Both the position numbers and the translations under genes were made by a program. A stretch of 64,000 nucleotides of DNA, taken from assembly GCA_016584495.1 (NCBI GenBank), contig WAID01000009.1, positions 1,240,001 to 1,304,000 of the forward strand. The letters are read 5' to 3'. The notes under the pieces were generated by a model that did no database searches, was not told the origin of the DNA, and saw only the letters and a list, made by a program, of their open reading frames with translations. Origin of the DNA: Celoporthe dispersa (lineage: Eukaryota > Ascomycota > Sordariomycetes > Diaporthales > Cryphonectriaceae). Shown here in pieces: positions 59,701-64,000 of this stretch. Every line of letters starts with the position of its first letter. The first letter of the stretch is position 1.

Positions 59701-62388
59701 GTGGCGTCGAACATCGAGCACAAGAAGCCACCGAGTTGTTTCTTATTGTCAAAGCCTCCCATCACCGGCGACTCCCGAAGCTGAGAAATAACCCGGAGAG
59801 CCCCTACCTCGTGTTGTGGCAGGCCCAGTGTGGGCGCCCGTTTTCGTGAGCATTGCAAATGCGCTGGCGAATATTTTCTCTAGCGATATCGGCCTTGGAA
59901 ACAAGCGGCGGGTGATTGGCCTGGGGGGAGGAGCTCTGGAGCTTGATGTGACTCCATATGTTTCCCCCCTCCCCTGCAAGGGTGCACTGGGTGTTTGTGT
60001 AGTATGTATGATCCTTACTAGTGCCAGAAACTAGTTTGTGGGGGGGATGTCGGGGTCGCCTGTAACGAAGAGAAGGATCACAGCCTTCCTCAGCGAGATG
60101 ATACTGAAAATACCGAACACACAGCTCGACTGTGACTGATCTGGAGCTGTGGAGGCAGGCAGCAGGCCAGCAGCTCATCGGTGATGGTGTCTTGCCTTGA
60201 GACCATGTCTGAAAAGGGTGTACTCGGGAATGGAATACACCACAAACCACTACTCAAGAAGAGAAATTCGAAATCAGAGTACATAGTACATAGGTACCGA
60301 GGCTGTTGGGTGTTGAGACCCTGGAAGAAAACAACTGGGTTGCATTTAAACTTGCAGCTGCGCTCCAGCCAATGCTGTCTCGATTGGCTTTCCTGCCATG
60401 TATATGTCAGATCTCGTAGGCTACCAGGACGCCGGTTCTTTGTGCTGTTCGTAAAACCTACGCTGTGGACAGACGGATGGGAACGGAGCATTCCAGGCAA
60501 TGGGAAAGAAGAAAAAAAAAAAAGGTTTGCTCAGCGTGTAGGCAGAGGTTTGAGAAACGATTTTGATTTACAAGCGCTGTTGGCAGAAACTATATCACTG
60601 GGAGACCCCTCTGCTATTGGAGGCTTCTTGAGGGGATGCAAGTAGAAAGGAACCCTCCTTCTCCTCCTTCCTCTCGTCCTCCTCCTTCTCGACTGTGGTC
60701 TGTGGGGCAGGACTACCTGGGCTCTCAGAACCCCCACCTTCCAACCCCTGCAGCTGGCATACCCTAGCAGCAGCACTACGTAGCCGCCTCTGCACTCCCC
60801 CAGCGTTGCCCCTCTAAGCTCCGATCGGTCTCCTCCCCTCCATAGCCTTCCCTGTCCCTACCAATCTGCTTGCTTCGAATTTAATCACATATTCACCTGG
60901 AACGGAAGGCCTGGCTAGTGTGAGGTAGAAAACTTGCCCCAACCCTCCTTGCACCAACTTTCTCTTTCCTCCTTCCCTCCACAAACAAGCCCGTCTCTCT
61001 CCCACCTGAGCTGTAAACAATAGCTCTGCACACATACACCCTCTGAGCAGACTTCCATCTCCTTCCTGTTCGCCAGCGAACTCACACCTCAGTAAGTAAT
61101 GAATCAACACCCTCTCCAACCATACCCTGCCCATTTTCTGCCACATCGAGGAGTCCAAGAGTCAAGTCAAACCACGACCTCCTACCCTACGCTTCCATCC
61201 TCAATGCCCGCCGAACCGGACCCCACGATGTTTTGCACAGCGATGCAAACTAGCCATGGATCCCATTTGCCTACTTGGAATCAATCTTCAGCCTGGAGAA
61301 GGCTGCCTTCAGCAGAGCGACAACTTTCATCCCCCTCTTCGGGCGTGGTCCCATCAATCGCACACGGCCTCCAGCATTTGCTGTGCTTGGTGTTGCAGTC
61401 AGGCACTGTCAATAACGGGCTAAACTTGGTCAATTGGTCCCACAATTTGCTCTGCGACAATCCCAATCCAGACTTGACCTGCATCAGCCATGCAGGGTGA
61501 GAAAGAGGGGAAGGAAAGGAAAGAGAGAAAGAAAAAAAAAACACACACGCAAAAAAAAGCGGGAATAAATATCACGAGGAAGATGGGACCATCTCCCGCC
61601 CTCGATGAAGTTATACCGGTCCGCACTTAGGCCTACAAGCTCCTGGGCCCATGGTGACCTCATTGGCGCACGGGCCTGTCTCCCAGTCTATGCGACCATC
61701 ATGTACGCGAAGGTGTGTGCAGGTCGAACGATCGGCTTATTTCTCCGCTTGCTGCGGCCAACGGATTTCGAGGGATATGGAACCTGAGCCGCTTATCTCG
61801 TCCTGGATGGGGTGCGCTGCCATGTCACCAAGATGGCATGCACCAACCTTCCTAGGAGGAAAAGGGTGGTGCCAGTACGGACCTTCTCTCCTGGAAGGTA
61901 ACCTGCCACTGGCCCAGTCGCACCCACACCATCCAGGAGAACACTTCCGATTTGTGCGAGGATCTCCTCGTCACAAGACTGGGCCCTGATTTGGGCTCGA
62001 ATCACGGAACTGTTGCAGTGTCTGGTCACGCGTCGGCAGCATCTCGTGGACTCTCGCATACCCGTCGCCAATACATCTCCCAGGACGTCCAAAAAGCAAC
62101 CACCGCAGCTACAGCTCAGGTGTTTTTTCATGGCCCTCCAGGGAACAGCAAAACTTGCGATCCTACTTTGACTTTGACTGACTTCTCGATGACATCTCTG
62201 AAATTGGAATAATCCCAAAGCCGAACCAGTGATTTACTAACGATTTTGATCGGATAGACCTATTCACTAGGGCAGTGCTGCTGCTCTACAATCGACGGCA
62301 AGCTCGTCCCTGCCTACTTGGGACAGCTTTAACCCCGCGACGGGCACGTAAAACCGACCGCTCATCTATCTCGGAGTGGTGGCCTAGC
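56761..62388. other. Gene-poor region upstream of glt1
   Basis: The first few hundred bases remain AT-rich, perhaps more of the mariner relic. From about 57.8 to 58.6 kb there are repeated cgagccag-like motifs and a stretch that could be a solo LTR. From 58.9 to 59.7 kb long frames exist on both strands but are Cys/His/Trp/Arg-rich and unconvincing. The last kilobase should include the glt1 promoter and leader; a 133-codon frame at 61099 was not accepted. Confidence 0.45.
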
Positions 62389-64000
62389 ATGGGCTTGGCT
62401 ACCGATTTCGACGATCGACAAGTACATTTGCAGGCTGAATCGGAGGCGTACAAGCCTTATGAGTACCAGCAAGATGGCAATGGTTCCTGGGCCGGTGCTC
62501 TGCCGGTGAAGCAGTAAGTCATTGTGTCTTTTCAGAGATGCTACCTTCCAACAATCACTAACAGTGTCGCCTAGGGGACTCTACGACCCTTCCTTGGAGA
62601 AGGATGCATGCGGTGTCGGTTTTGCCTGGTATGTTGTTTCCCGTGCTCACCAGCGACATGCCTTAGCTCACCCGACACAGCAACATCAAGGGCAAGCCAA
62701 GCCACAAGATCGTCAGCGATGGTAAGCCGAAGCTCCTCGCGGTTCATTGCAGTACTTAAGCTAACACTCGCAAGCTCGCAATCTGCTTTGCAACATGACC
62801 CACCGGGGTGCTGTGGGCTCTGATGCGCGAGACGGTGACGGTGCTGGTGTCATGACCTCGATCCCATTCAAGTTCTTCATCAAGAATTTCGAGCGTGATG
62901 TCGGCATCAAGCTTCCGCCTCCTGGCCAGTACGCCGTGGGCAACCTTTTCTTCAATCCCGACCCAGAGACCCTGCAGGAGCAGAAGCGGCAGTTGGAAGA
63001 TATTGCCGAGTCACTGGGGCTGCGAGTATTGGGATGGCGAGAGCCTCCCGTGGATTCGTCCCTGCTTGGACCTGCTGCCCTCAGCCGGCAGCCTGCCATT
63101 CTGCAGCCCTTCGTTGTTCTCGCGTCTGCGTATGGCGCCGGAAATGCGCCTGAGGCGGCCGATCTCGAGAGGTTCGATGAGCGTCAGTTTGAGAGACAGC
63201 TCTACGTCCTCCGGAAGCGGTCCACGCACACCATTGGCCTGCACAACTGGTTCTACATCTGCTCGCTGTCCAACAAGAACATAGTTTACAAGGGCCAGCT
63301 AGCACCTGTCCAGGTCTACCAGTACTACCACGACCTGGTGAATGCCGACTACGAGGCACACTTCGCTCTGGTGCACTCTCGATTCTCCACCAATACATTC
63401 CCTTCTTGGGACCGAGCACAGCCTTTGCGATGGGCTGCTCACAACGGTAAGTGCATCGAGGAGGCTTCTCTAGTCGCACAAATATGCTGAAACAAAAGCA
63501 GGTGAAATCAATACGCTGCGTGGTAATAAGAATTGGATGAGGGCTCGTGAGGGTGTGATGCAGTCGGACATTTTTGCGGACGAGCTGGAGACGCTGTATC
63601 CTATCGTAGAGGATGGTGGCTCAGACTCTGCTGCTTTTGATAATGTCCTCGAGTTGCTCACCATCAACGGTGTGCTCTCTCTGCCAGAGGCTGTCATGCT
63701 GATGGTTCCCGAGGCATGGCAGGGTAATACCTCCATGGACCCCAAGAAGGCCGCTTTCTACGAGTGGGCCGCTTGCCAGATGGAGCCATGGGATGGTCCC
63801 GCTCTGTTCACCTTTGCTGATGGCCGTTTCTGCGGCGCCAATCTTGACCGAAATGGTCTGAGACCGTGCCGATACTATGTCATGGATGATGATCGTATCA
63901 TCTGTGCCTCTGAGGTTGGCACTATCCACGTAGAGCCCGAGCGTGTCATCCAGAAGGGCCGTCTGCAGCCTGGCCGCATGCTGCTTGTCGATACAAAGGC
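62389..64000 (+). CDS. glt1: NADH-dependent glutamate synthase GLT1, 5' part
   Basis: Exons 62389..62513, 62575..62628, 62681..62721, 62775..63446 and 63502 onwards, cut by the window end. The start MGLATDFDDRQ opens a propeptide of about 50 residues. KDACGVGFACNIKGKPSHKI contains the N-terminal Cys nucleophile of the class II glutamine amidotransferase domain, exposed after processing. NMTHRGAVGSDARDGDGAG, FALVHSRFSTNTFPSWDRAQ and NGEINTLRGN are signature segments of that domain, and LDRNGLRPCRY is intact. GLT1 transfers the glutamine amide to 2-oxoglutarate using NADH and flavin/Fe-S centres, giving two glutamates. Small introns near the 5' end are typical of fungal glt1. No frame error is seen in this part. 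Confidence 0.96.

Noticed and set aside
58866..59721. Overlapping long frames on both strands (202 and 272 codons)
   Set aside because: Cys, His, Trp, Arg and Ser-rich composition, no motif, and both strands open over the same stretch suggest chance frames.
61099..61500. 133-codon frame upstream of glt1
   Set aside because: Starts in a plausible context but has no family features and lies in the likely glt1 promoter or leader.

Overview
The window is nuclear DNA of a filamentous ascomycete, most likely a Sordariomycete-type Pezizomycotina. Genes are split by short GT-AG introns (about 50-160 nt) with CTAAC/CTGAC-like branch sites. Codon use is GC-rich at third positions, genes lie on both strands without operons, and intergenic stretches are long and rich in CT/GT/A tracts. 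A decayed, AT-rich Tc1/mariner copy full of stops looks like a product of repeat-induced point mutation (RIP). I see no rRNA, tRNA, CRISPR or bacterial-style signal.

Layout, left to right: the 3' part of peroxin PEX14 (+); a large chromodomain protein (-); Rab11/Ypt3 GTPase with a 13-nt microexon (+); ribosome-biogenesis factor BRX1 (+); an F-box protein (+); class II histone deacetylase HDA1 with a C-terminal Arb2 domain (+); an RS-rich SRRM-like protein (+); GAPDH (-); a type II membrane protein with a fucose-lectin-like ectodomain (-); a weak hypothetical ORF pair (+); an alpha/beta hydrolase (-); a disordered hypothetical protein (-); ribosomal protein uS12/RPS23 (+); COQ2 polyprenyltransferase (-); a JmjC/zinc-finger/AT-hook chromatin protein (+); a 110-residue probable mitochondrial protein (-); an MFS transporter (-); a 190-residue conserved-looking hypothetical (-). 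About 12 kb of gene-poor, microsatellite-rich DNA with the mariner relic follows, then the 5' part of NADH-glutamate synthase GLT1 (+).

Most genes are core housekeeping (peroxisome import, Rab traffic, 60S and 40S biogenesis, glycolysis, ubiquinone, glutamate synthesis). Three are chromatin factors (chromodomain protein, HDA1, JmjC protein), but they are dispersed and nothing shows that they form a cluster. No secondary-metabolite or defence cluster is visible.

The most striking signal is technical. At least twelve single-base frame breaks, nearly all in short homopolymers, fall inside otherwise intact conserved genes (BRX1, SRRM-like, GAPDH, lectin-like, hydrolase x2, COQ2, JmjC x2, MFS x3). 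Changing one base at each restores an open frame whose total coding length is an exact multiple of three, and several restore textbook family motifs. Essential genes such as GAPDH, BRX1 and COQ2 are affected, so this reads as homopolymer error in the sequence rather than biology, and other genes in the apparently empty stretches may be hidden by the same errors. Exon boundaries given here come from splice signals, phase and family knowledge, without transcript data.
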